Positions 25,890 through 32,622 of a stretch of DNA of 32,622 bases are shown piece after piece. The notes below the pieces were generated by a model. The model had not been told where the DNA came from and did no database searches. It saw only the letters and a program-made list of their open reading frames with translations. Each line of letters opens with the position of its first letter. Positions within the stretch are counted from its first letter, which is position 1. The translations under genes were made by a program, and so were the position numbers. The stretch is from Pyrodictiaceae archaeon (lineage in GTDB: Archaea; Thermoproteota; Thermoprotei_A; Sulfolobales; WANQ01), in assembly GCA_015521735.1 (NCBI GenBank), contig WANQ01000026.1, forward strand, positions 1 through 32,622. Direction: 5' to 3'.

Positions 25890-25939
25890 CAGCCACGGGC
25901 AATGGAGGAAAAAGAACACAGGGTAGACTACACGAGGGG

Positions 25940-26521
25940 CTAAGACCCTACCTCGACATACTTCCTACAATTATAGCAATACCACTTACCATACTGCTCA
26001 ATATAAGACAACGGTAACCCACAGTCCGGGCACCTAGGCACCTTAGCCAACACATCACCAGGAACCTTCACAAACTCCTTACAACTATAACAATAGAACT
26101 CGTGCTTACTAGGAATATACGCTAAAGCAGAACCACACTTAGGGCAACGCGGTACCTCAAACCCCACACGCGTAGCAAGACTACGAGTAGTAGTCGCTGA
26201 CTCCACACCCCCAGACACCGTTGACGTCACCTGCTCAACACTAGGAGAACTAGGCGACCCAGAAGCTACAGTAGCAGACACAGGGCTAGGTATCTCAACA
26301 TCCTCCTTAAGTAATACAACATCGTTAATCGCCTTTATATACGATACCGGTACATCTATAACCTTACCCCCACCAACATCTACTATAACACAAGCAGACT
26401 CCCTACCCTCCTCATCAACCACAAAGCCAATATCCCTAACCTTACCAAGCCTCCTAGCATCAGACGTAATAACCTCCTTCCCCAAAAGATACTCTCTAGA
26501 TATAACCTTTCTCGAAACCAT
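25940..26521 (-). CDS. PRC-barrel protein with two C-terminal zinc ribbons
   Basis: The first 80 residues form a PRC-barrel: SREYLLGKEVITSDARRLGKVRDI and the GKVIDVPVSYIKAINDVVLL strand pair. A Ser/Val/Thr-rich linker of about 50 residues follows, then two zinc ribbons, CPKCG...CYSC and CPDCG...CYNC. PRC-barrels mediate protein or RNA contacts (RimM, photosynthetic reaction centre, archaeal CdpB-type proteins); the double-ribbon fusion gives no specific function. I use ATG 26521 (MVSRKVIS); the longer frame from 26584 adds an unlikely hydrophobic start. The gene is G/T-rich, unlike most of its neighbours, because the plus strand here is A/C-rich. Confidence 0.82.
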   Translation of the reverse strand: MVSRKVISREYLLGKEVITSDARRLGKVRDIGFVVDEEGRESACVIVDVGGGKVIDVPVSYIKAINDVVLLKEDVEIPSPVSATVASGSPSSPSVEQVTSTVSGGVESATTTRSLATRVGFEVPRCPKCGSALAYIPSKHEFYCYSCKEFVKVPGDVLAKVPRCPDCGLPLSYIEQYGKWYCYNCRKYVEVGS

Positions 26522-26677
26522 GCATACACCACGACACATCATAGCCAAGACTAGGTAAATAACTTTGAGTTTGACACCCCACAATCAAACCCAAACTTGA
26601 AAAACCAGCCTCCACGCTAAATAGCAGGGTGCATAGCAACGTCCTCTATATCAACAGTATTCTCAAAAACCAATACA

Positions 26678-27298
26678 GTGTTAAAGGAAAACCCAGTAAT
26701 ACTAGCCCCAGTAATAGGCCTAGTAGTCCTAGGAATACTCATAAGCCTAGCAAGACTAGGCCTAATAGGAGGCATAGCATTATCAATAATAAGATTCCTA
26801 GTCTACAGCATACTAGTAGCCTACACAACACTACTACTAAGAAAAGGAGTATCAAGCTTCACTAAGGCATGGGAGAAAGTCACAGCACTAATAATAACAC
26901 TAATAGTCATAGCAATAATATCAGCAGTATTCATGCTAACAATAATACTAATACCCGTAGCAATATTCCTAATACCCATAGCAATCATAGACGAAGCAAA
27001 CATAAGCGAAACAATCAAGAGAGCATTCAACTTCGTAGCCAAACACATAAAAGAAGTAATAGTAGTAGTCATAGTACTACTAGTCATAGGAATAATATCA
27101 TACGCAGCAACAACCCTCATAGCACGAGCCGACCCCAGAATAGCTGGAGCAACAACAATAATATCCAACACCATAACAGAAACCATATACGCATACTTCA
27201 CAATACTAGCCACAATACTATACTACATTAAAACCAGAGGAGAAACCACAGCAACAAAAGAAATAGAACTACCCCCACCACCCCCACCACCAACATAA
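26678..27298 (+). CDS. Polytopic membrane protein with polyproline tail
   Basis: About four to five hydrophobic helices, with an amphipathic ETIKRAFNFVAKHIKEVI segment between them and a cytoplasmic-type end rich in Thr and Glu that closes with eight Pro out of the last nine residues. The LKENPVILAP opening and this repeat-like helix pattern resemble a broad archaeal/bacterial family of paired-helix membrane proteins (YciC-like) of unknown role. The start is unclear: GTG 26678 is the first standard codon, but the family's N-terminus usually begins some 10-15 residues earlier, and the frame is open upstream to 26621. A GGGTG at 26627-26631 points to codon ACG 26639. Confidence 0.75.
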   Translation: MLKENPVILAPVIGLVVLGILISLARLGLIGGIALSIIRFLVYSILVAYTTLLLRKGVSSFTKAWEKVTALIITLIVIAIISAVFMLTIILIPVAIFLIPIAIIDEANISETIKRAFNFVAKHIKEVIVVVIVLLVIGIISYAATTLIARADPRIAGATTIISNTITETIYAYFTILATILYYIKTRGETTATKEIELPPPPPPPT

Positions 27299-27422
27299 AC
27301 ACCCAAGAAAACAAACCCACAACCAGTACCACACGGTAAAACTCTTACATAAAGTATTTCCTTAAGCTGTTATACAGCCCAAAGAAACACTTTAAGAACA
27401 CGTCTCCACAGCCACCTCATCG

Positions 27423-27438
27423 TAAGCATTAATGCTTA
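27423..27438. repeat. 16-bp perfect palindrome before the radical SAM gene
   Basis: TAAGCATTAATGCTTA is a perfect palindrome 29 bp upstream of ATG 27468, where the core promoter should be. It may be an operator or simply part of an AT-rich promoter. A wider inverted pair AGCTGTTA (27365-27372) and TAACAGCT (27437-27444) also exists. Confidence 0.45.
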
Positions 27439-27467
27439 ACAGCTCTTAGACGCCAAGATAACCTACC

Positions 27468-28437
27468 ATGGTAGACCAAGTATTGCAGACACATACAGCT
27501 CTAGTCTTCGGCCCAGTAGTTTCACGTAGACTAGGCTTATCCCTAGGCATCAACAACATACCCTACAAGAAGTGTACGTATACATGTGTGTACTGTCAGC
27601 TAGGTAGAACAATAGACTTAACTATTGAGAGAAAACCCTACACAAACCCCCCAGAAACTCCTAGTAGAAGTATCCAAAGCCCTAGAACAATACGGCAAAG
27701 TAGACTACGTAACCTTCGTCCCAGACGGCGAGCCAACACTCGACCTAAACCTAGGACAAGAGATAAGCCTACTCAAGAAAGAGTTAAACGTAAGAATAGC
27801 AGTCATAACCAACTCCTCACTACTATGGATAAAAGATGTAAGAGAAAGCCTAGCCAACTCAGACCTAGTATCAGTTAAAATAGACGCAGCCACCAAGCAC
27901 ACATGGATAAAAATAAACAGACCCCACCCCAAACTAGACCACCACAAAATACTACTAGGACTCAGAAAACTATCACAAGAATACAATGGAACCCTAATAA
28001 CAGAGACAATGCTAGTCAAAAACATAAACGACAACATAGAAGAACTAAAAGCAATAGCAGAGACAATAGCAAACTTAAACCCCCACAAAGCATACATAGC
28101 AGTCCCAACAAGACCACCAGCAGAACCATGGGCAACTCCACCAAAACCACAAACAATACAAGTACTCCAAGAAGAACTAGCAAGCAAAGGCATCAAAACA
28201 GAACCCCTAACAACCATAGAACCACCCCCACCCCCAACAACACACCCAATAGAATACATACTAGCAACAACACAAGTACACCCACTCCCACTAAACCACA
28301 TAGAAGAAATACTAAGAAAACAAGGCCAAGACCCCCACAAAACACTAAAACAACTACTAGAAAAACACAGAGAACTCCAAATCATAGAATACATGGGACA
28401 CAAATACCTCATAAGAAAACAATCAAACCCCAGATAA
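27468..28437 (+). CDS. Radical SAM protein (COG0731-like), split by a +1 frameshift at a C6 run
   Basis: Residues 1-60 come from one frame: [17 protein letters not shown] and the cluster motif C36-x3-C40-x2-C43 (CTYTCVYC). The rest is in the +1 frame: [42 protein letters not shown], then a C-terminal winged-helix-like part. The switch happens at six C at 27647-27652; removing one C joins the frames as [11 protein letters not shown] and yields 322 residues, a normal size. The second frame is intact for over 250 codons, so loss is recent, an error in the sequence, or a real frameshift event. Similar proteins resemble wyosine-base synthases (TYW1), but this short form lacks a known substrate. 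Confidence 0.8.
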
Positions 28438-28923
28438 ACATCAATTAGTAGATTAAACAATACCTCGTTACCAACACCTAGTATTGTCTAGGTAGAGAAT
28501 GTAGTGTATAGTCTAGGTTACTAGGATTTTACTAGGTCTACCGCCAAGCAGCGTACCCGTTAACAACTATCATGTACTCGCCGAATTTACAATCAAAGCA
28601 TCCTACTACCTTGAGGATAACCTATAATCTATTAGGAATCCTCGGCTTCCCTAGCTTCAACAGTACTATTCTAAGAGGCTCTTAGGCTTAGCTCTAGGTA
28701 GCGGGAAAATCCTTGTCTCACGTCAACAACTACCTCTCATGTATCCCTGTACCAGTTATCATTGAGAAGATTATTTTTCAGGGAAGCTCTATGTCTAAGG
28801 AAGCATAAAGTCATCCTAATACATAGTTAAAGCTCCATGTGGAGAACAAGGGAATCGCATATTCACATCCAAGTACATGTGAGTACAGCTGGGTTCAAGA
28901 TCATAGAGTACGGATAATTATTC
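28438..28923. other. Non-coding stretch, nothing recognised
   Basis: About 485 bp without a believable gene on either strand. The longest ATG frame I found by eye is 28571-28684 (37 codons) with no recognisable product. No C/D-like box pair, tRNA or clear terminator was seen. It separates the conserved genes on the left from the VapBC/homing endonuclease/ATPase region. Confidence 0.5.
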
Positions 28924-29400
28924 TCAGCCTATGGATTTACTTAGCTTCAGCATTAGCTTATCATATTCTCCGGCAAGGTAGTAGACCTCGATTCCACTCT
29001 TCCGCGAATTAGCCTGCATTATCCTATCATTTGTAACAAGTATTGATGAGGTAAGCACAGCTGTTGCAATATAGTAGGAGTCTACGGCACGGCAACCAGT
29101 GTTTAAAGCTATCTTAGCAGCAATATCGTGTAGTTCTTCTTCACCAACTATGTTAACATATTGTAGAATATCCTCTACTAGTTCTACAACTCTGCTCGAC
29201 TCCATTCTCCTTACTAAAACCCCTCTCAACTCTATATCAAAGAGGAAGGGCTCATATAGTGTTAGGCCAAGGGAAGATATCTTAGCTATGAAGCCCCTAG
29301 CCTTATGGTGTCGATCCTCGTACCCCTTAACTCTTACGAAATAGTCTATGAAGACGCTTACATCTACAACAAAGCTTAACTCCCGAACACGCCTCATCAT
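28924..29400 (-). CDS. vapC: PIN-domain toxin, VapC-like ribonuclease
   Basis: A 158-residue PIN protein with the expected acidic residues: Asp13 in FVVDVSVFIDY, Glu57 in LFDIELRGVL, Asp107 in RAVDSYYIATA and Asp125 in LVTNDRIM. Such enzymes cut specific RNAs and are held inactive by a cognate antitoxin. The partner gene lies directly upstream with a 4-nt overlap (ATGA). Two ATGs in a row (29400, 29397) could start it; the first is the one that overlaps. The C-terminus (YDKLMLKLSKSIG) extends past the PIN core. RNA target unknown. Confidence 0.9.
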   Translation of the reverse strand: MMRRVRELSFVVDVSVFIDYFVRVKGYEDRHHKARGFIAKISSLGLTLYEPFLFDIELRGVLVRRMESSRVVELVEDILQYVNIVGEEELHDIAAKIALNTGCRAVDSYYIATAVLTSSILVTNDRIMQANSRKSGIEVYYLAGEYDKLMLKLSKSIG

Positions 29401-29591
29401 CTTCTCTCCTTAAGAAACTCTTCAAGAAGATCACTATCAGACTCAACCACCAAGTCCCTAAACCTCTCATGAAACCCTTGAAACCTCCTACGAATAACCA
29501 TAACATCAACCTCCTCCCCCTCCCTAAGATCAACCTCCTCCAATGGCTTCAAAACACCACCCTCATACCTAGCACGAATAACCCTAGCCAC
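29397..29591 (-). CDS. vapB: AF2212/DUF104-like antitoxin of the PIN toxin
   Basis: A 64-residue protein: ARVIRARYEGGVLKPLEEVDL and REGEEVDVMVIRRR form the small beta unit seen in DUF104/AF2212-type antitoxins, and the acidic C-terminal helix ESDSDLLEEFLKE probably wraps the toxin. GTG 29591 gives the family start (V-A-R-V-I); GTG 29597 is equally possible. A frame from an ATG at 29672 adds a hydrophobic lead without similarity and is not used. It shares the operon with the toxin and its stop overlaps the toxin ATG. Confidence 0.85.
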   Translation of the reverse strand: MARVIRARYEGGVLKPLEEVDLREGEEVDVMVIRRRFQGFHERFRDLVVESDSDLLEEFLKERR

Positions 29592-29675
29592 AGCCACACA
29601 TCCCCCACGTAAACCTACCCCGAAACCCAACCCAATAAACCCATCCACCAAGAAACAACACCAACCCCACAACCA

Positions 29676-29804
29676 TCAACCAGCCTCCACAAGAAAAACA
29701 AGCCTAGAACCAACAACCCCACCAACACCGCCAGCAAACACTAACTCAACAACACAGCGGCCACGAGCCAACAACTCAACAACACGGCCAACACCATCAC
29801 CCAT
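29676..29804 (-). CDS. Possible very small protein upstream of the antitoxin
   Basis: The minus strand is open from 29861 to the TGA at 29676-29678. From ATG 29804 it encodes 42 residues rich in Val and Gly (MGDGVGRVVELLARG, then VVELVFAGGVGG). The upstream open part, without a start codon, reads EIVNPLTHSSDEEFVSRS. The composition looks protein-like but the strand is G/T-rich here anyway, so it may be chance or the 3' end of a decayed gene. No family recognised. Confidence 0.3.
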   Translation of the reverse strand: MGDGVGRVVELLARGRCVVELVFAGGVGGVVGSRLVFLVEAG

Positions 29805-29871
29805 ACTACGCGAAACAAACTCCTCATCAGAAGAATGAGTTAATGGATTAACAATCTCAAACTATATGATG

Positions 29872-29893
29872 AGTGTATGATAACGAATACACT
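29872..29893 (-). terminator. Hairpin just after the homing endonuclease stop
   Basis: AGTGTAT (29872-29878) and ATACACT (29887-29893) form a 7-bp stem with an 8-nt loop, five bp beyond the stop codon on the minus strand. No T-run follows, so it could be a 3' stabilising hairpin rather than a terminator. Confidence 0.3.
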
Positions 29894-29897
29894 AAAA

Positions 29898-30860
29898 TTA
29901 TAATATAAGGTAAAGGGAGGGGGAGGGATCTTCTTTTCTCTTAGGTTTCTTAACTTTCTTCTCTATGACTCCATTACGGGTTATGATGTACGCCTTCTTA
30001 TCCTTGTATGCTTGTTCAGCTTGCTTAATGTACTCGTGTACTTGTAGTCTTATTAAGGAATCTATTTTGTCTCTTAAGCTAGCTATAGGCTGTGGTTTCC
30101 AGGGTATCGTTGATACAATGTGCTTTATAGTTATTTTTGCTTTCGTTATCTTTTCCCAGTGTTTCATGTATGGTAGTATTGTTAGGAGAAACCTTACTAT
30201 CATTGGATAAGAAGCAGTTGCTAGCTCGTATACTACTAGCTTTCCTTTCCAAGGTCTCTTGAGTTGAGGACTTCTATCCTTTCCTAATCTAAGTCTTATT
30301 CCATATTTAAGCCATGACCTTCTCAGCGCTTCAAGCAGTTCTTTATCAGCATTATAGATAGCTACCCTTGGCTCAAATCTCGGCCTATAATTCATCCTCT
30401 TCCTCCTAACAATAGCAAGCGACAACCCTCCATCACTATCAAATAATCCAGCTGTAAAAGCTGCTAAGAGATCCTTTGATTCAGCGTAGAGCAAGGTAGC
30501 TCTTGGCCCTTTAACAGCTAATATTTCAGCTATTTCAGCTGATATCCATGCATAGATGTTCCATTTGTATGGCGTTGCACCACCACGAACTGGATACTTC
30601 CTAATCCTACCATCAATGCTTAAAGGTAGGAACCCTTCAACAAAGGCTCTCTCCAAAGCTGGATGTGTCGTGGATACCTGTGCTCTCCATAGACGTGGAA
30701 TCCGCCTATCCTTGACTAGGCTAACATCACCTAGTACCAGTCCGTGAGCATAGGCTATTTGTATTGGGTGGACTTTATGCGGGAAAAAATTATGTGTTTT
30801 ACCCTCCCCCTCCCATACTGGGGGTCTGGGGCTTTGCCCTCCCGGAGGGACACGGCTCAT
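29898..30860 (-). CDS. LAGLIDADG homing endonuclease, free-standing
   Basis: Two LAGLIDADG helices mark the fold: AHGLVLGDVS and LLAAFTAGLFDSDGG (residues 73-82 and 167-180 counted from the longest frame, GTG 30965), with basic strands RRKRMNYRPRFEPRVAIYN between DNA-binding loops. It should cut a long asymmetric site; no intron or intein host gene surrounds it. The 5' part is odd: the first 55 or so residues are Pro/Gly/Arg-rich and come from a GC-rich repeat element, and no ATG, GTG or TTG is found between that element and the first motif. I give ATG 30860, inside the repeat; GTG 30965 is also possible. Confidence 0.82.
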   Translation of the reverse strand: MSRVPPGGQSPRPPVWEGEGKTHNFFPHKVHPIQIAYAHGLVLGDVSLVKDRRIPRLWRAQVSTTHPALERAFVEGFLPLSIDGRIRKYPVRGGATPYKWNIYAWISAEIAEILAVKGPRATLLYAESKDLLAAFTAGLFDSDGGLSLAIVRRKRMNYRPRFEPRVAIYNADKELLEALRRSWLKYGIRLRLGKDRSPQLKRPWKGKLVVYELATASYPMIVRFLLTILPYMKHWEKITKAKITIKHIVSTIPWKPQPIASLRDKIDSLIRLQVHEYIKQAEQAYKDKKAYIITRNGVIEKKVKKPKRKEDPSPSLYLIL

Positions 30861-30967
30861 TCTCTCACCCCCTAGCCTCGGGGGCATGCGGGGGTGACGG
30901 TTTCGCCCCAGACCCCCTACAAAAACTCCTTGTGCCGTGTTGCCCTCCGGGAGGGTTGCCGTCACCC
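30820..30967. repeat. GC-rich inverted-repeat element
   Basis: A sharply GC-rich block in an AT-rich region. GGGGGTCTGGGGC (30820-30832) is repeated inverted at 30905-30917; CCCTCCCGGAGGGACACGG (30837-30855) recurs inverted at 30935-30955 with two extra bases; GGGTGACGG (30892-30900) recurs inverted at 30959-30967. Individual pieces, such as CCCTCC/GGAGGG, are also self-complementary. It resembles a mobile REP-like palindromic unit and lies over the 5' end of the endonuclease gene and just before the ATPase promoter. Confidence 0.7.
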
Positions 30968-30980
30968 TGTCCGCCCAATA

Positions 30981-30988
30981 CTATATAG
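30981..30988 (+). promoter_or_regulatory. TATA box of the second HerA-like ATPase gene
   Basis: CTATATAG directly after the GC-rich element. Initiation near 31010 would exclude the TTG at 31004 as a start and favours a later codon such as ATG 31079. Confidence 0.5.
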
Positions 30989-31078
30989 GGTGTTTTTAAC
31001 AGGTTGTATGGTGTATTCTTTTTATACCCCTCTATTTTAACGGGGCTAGCACACTTGTGGAGTATCTTGTTTGGGTTA

Positions 31079-32395
31079 ATGGCAAGCGTATTTGGAAGTG
31101 TTTATGCTTGGTGGTGGTTTAGTGTTGGTCGTTGGAGAAGCCTGCTGAAAAGAATGCTTCGGCGAGGACTAATCATAGGGAAAATCATAGATGTATTTCT
31201 ACCAGGTACCGGATGGTTATCACTAAGTAGACATAGCTTTTTCAGTAGCAGTGAAGATAATTACATCTATACTCATGTTGACCAGAAATCAGTAAACATT
31301 ATGCGTGGCCTAATAGGAGAAACCATAGGCTGGGATCCAAGTGTTCTACTAAATCCCCACATCCTTGTTGTTGGCGCTAGTGGTTGGGGTAAGACAAGCT
31401 TCCTACGTAGGTTTACCCACTTCATATGGGTAAATAGATTCAATGGATTAAAGCTAATAGTATTTGATTACCTAGGCCATTTCACTAACCTAGGCTTACC
31501 CGTAGTTGATTTAGCTGAAACACCACTCGAACCATTAAGCCTACTCGCGTCTCGCGAGGTAGAATTCACTAGTGGTAGTCCCAGTAGAAGAGCACGAGCA
31601 TTCACTGAAGCCTTCTGTGTAGCAACAGGACTAGGACCACTACAACTAGGAATATTACTGCAAGCCGTTATCCAGGCATTTAAGTCTAAAGGAATAAGCG
31701 ATGGCGATAAAGGTACTTGGAAACGAAGTCCACCACAAATATCAGACATCATAGAGGGACTACATAAAGTAGTCAGGTCGCGGAGGCTTGAAGAGGTTAA
31801 TAAGCTTGAGGCAAGACTACATGAGATAATGCTCACATATAATTCATCAAACAATACTATTGGTTTAAAGAGCATCTATAGAGTGTTAAGAGAGTATAGG
31901 GGCATCGTACTGGATATGCATGCACTAGATATTCATACAAGAATATTCTTCACAGACCTAATAGTACGTAGACTACTCGACTACGCACAATCATCTAAGA
32001 CGCTACTAAACATAATGCTAGTAGTAGACGAAGCCAAGTACGCAGGCTTCCTAGACAAACGAAGCGCGGAGACAAGACCAGGAATAGAAGCAGCCCTCAT
32101 AGCCAGAAACTACGGAGTAGGAGTAGTATTAAGCAGTCAAGGAATAGCACACTTCCCCAGCGACGTACTAAGAAACACGGCATTCAAGATAATAGGAACA
32201 CTAACATACTCAATGGACAAAGAATACATATCAAAGACCATGGGCCAAGAAGTAACATACACAGTAGAAAACCTACCAAGAGGATACAGCGTAGTAGAAA
32301 TACAAAGCGCAAGAAACCTAATACCAACAACCAGGCACCTATCAAGAATGATATTCCTAGTAGAACAAACAAAGAACACCATATACCACACATAG
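31079..32395 (+). CDS. Second membrane-anchored HerA/VirB4-like ATPase
   Basis: From ATG 31079 the protein has 438 residues; the frame is open further up (TTG 31004 would add 25 residues that extend the hydrophobic start). One or two membrane helices at the N-terminus (VFGSVYAWWWFSV) are followed by a basic stretch. The ATPase core shows Walker A VVGASGWGKTSF, a HerA/VirB4-like strand IVFDYLGHF, and a Walker B IMLVVDEAKYAG with catalytic Glu, then LSSQGIAHFPSDVLRN, the place of the sensor. The layout repeats that of the ATPase at 8583-10217. Conjugation, DNA import or a defence function are possible; no partner membrane genes are in view. Codon use becomes A/C-rich toward the 3' end. Confidence 0.78.
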   Translation: MASVFGSVYAWWWFSVGRWRSLLKRMLRRGLIIGKIIDVFLPGTGWLSLSRHSFFSSSEDNYIYTHVDQKSVNIMRGLIGETIGWDPSVLLNPHILVVGASGWGKTSFLRRFTHFIWVNRFNGLKLIVFDYLGHFTNLGLPVVDLAETPLEPLSLLASREVEFTSGSPSRRARAFTEAFCVATGLGPLQLGILLQAVIQAFKSKGISDGDKGTWKRSPPQISDIIEGLHKVVRSRRLEEVNKLEARLHEIMLTYNSSNNTIGLKSIYRVLREYRGIVLDMHALDIHTRIFFTDLIVRRLLDYAQSSKTLLNIMLVVDEAKYAGFLDKRSAETRPGIEAALIARNYGVGVVLSSQGIAHFPSDVLRNTAFKIIGTLTYSMDKEYISKTMGQEVTYTVENLPRGYSVVEIQSARNLIPTTRHLSRMIFLVEQTKNTIYHT

Positions 32396-32546
32396 ACGCA
32401 AAGGAACAAGCAACAACGCTAAATACTACATCATAGACCAGCTAGCCCTAAGCAACCCCCACAACACCTAGCCACAATCAATCAAACAGCCATGCCAACA
32501 CTACTTAAATCTTTAAAACCTCAGAACTAACACAATGTAACACGGT

Positions 32547-32622
32547 CCCGCCGTAGCTCAGCGGTAGAGCGCCGGGCTGTAGTGAGACCGGCCCGGGGCC
32601 CCACCCCCATGCCCCAAACACC
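32547..32622 (+). tRNA. tRNA-Tyr(GTA), 5' part, interrupted by an intron, cut by the window edge
   Basis: Acceptor 5' strand CCCGCCG, TA, D-arm GCTC-AGCGGTA-GAGC, then CCGGG-CTGTAG, i.e. the anticodon stem and loop with GTA at 32579-32581 and G37. C1 is typical of archaeal tRNA-Tyr. The expected CCCGG 3' stem does not follow; instead a GC-rich sequence with a GGGGCCCC palindrome begins at 32583, as for an intron at the canonical 37/38 site. The 3' exon lies beyond the window. TTTAAA about 30 bp upstream is a plausible TATA box. Confidence 0.8.

Noticed and set aside
27705-28460. 251-codon minus-strand frame over the radical SAM gene
   Set aside because: The opposite frame shows conserved radical SAM segments; this one is Ser/Cys/Leu-rich without family features.
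29040-29060. TGATGA-type boxes inside genes (for example in vapC, tfe, tgtA) as sRNA C boxes
   Set aside because: They lie in conserved coding sequence and lack D boxes at the right distance.
29597-29672. Longer antitoxin start at ATG 29672
   Set aside because: It adds a Trp/Cys/Gly-rich lead unlike any DUF104 protein; GTG 29591 or 29597 fits the family.

Overview
The window looks like the chromosome of a hyperthermophilic crenarchaeon (Thermoproteota), most likely of the Desulfurococcales. The reasons are an archaeal-type triosephosphate isomerase, the bifunctional FBP aldolase/phosphatase, ABCE1, S17e, thermosome, SmAP3, archaeosine TGT, PAN, aMBF1, Trm56, TFE and an Rpb8/RpoG-like RNA polymerase subunit (a crenarchaeal/korarchaeal trait). 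Ile codons are mostly ATA, promoters have TATA boxes, and several genes use TTG or GTG starts with GGTGA/GGAGG ribosome-binding sites. The genus cannot be named from sequence alone.

Layout. 1-0.5 kb: end of a small membrane protein and its XRE regulator, then about 575 bp without a convincing gene. 1.0-3.0 kb (minus): tpiA and fbp, the gluconeogenic triose/FBP steps. 3.1-5.0 kb (minus): ABCE1. 5.05-5.11 kb (plus): a clear C/D box guide sRNA. 5.1-6.7 kb (minus): S17e, a ubiquitin-like protein ending in Gly-Gly, a phosphoribosyltransferase and the KEOPS subunit Cgi121. 6.9-8.5 kb (plus): thermosome. 8.6-10.7 kb (minus): a membrane-anchored HerA/VirB4-like ATPase and RpoG, the latter divergent from SmAP3 and tgtA (10.7-12.8 kb). 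12.8-15.2 kb (minus): an operon PAN - PUA protein - PAC2/PbaA-like protein. 15.3-19.5 kb (plus): information-processing run aMBF1, hflX, trm56, tfe, a C5-cytosine methyltransferase and a COG4080-like protein. 19.5-25.9 kb: tRNA-Val, Na+/H+ antiporter, a winged-helix protein (minus), AhcY, tRNA(CAU), translin and GTP-type PEP carboxykinase, with two further possible small RNAs.

25.9-32.6 kb is more accessory: a PRC-barrel/zinc-ribbon protein, a membrane protein with a polyproline tail, a radical SAM gene broken by one extra C in a C6 run, a VapBC-like pair, a LAGLIDADG endonuclease whose 5' end lies in a GC-rich inverted-repeat element, a second membrane-anchored HerA-like ATPase, and at the edge the 5' half of an apparently intron-containing tRNA-Tyr.

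Best leads: PAN lacks the usual C-terminal HbYX while the PAC2 protein of the same operon ends in Ile-Tyr-Met, a perfect HbYX; aMBF1 appears to start at an AUA codon; the thermosome gene has sharp codon-usage patches suggestive of gene conversion; and up to three unannotated guide-type sRNAs sit between genes. Plus-strand composition changes from G/T-rich at the left to A/C-rich at the right, partly independent of gene direction.
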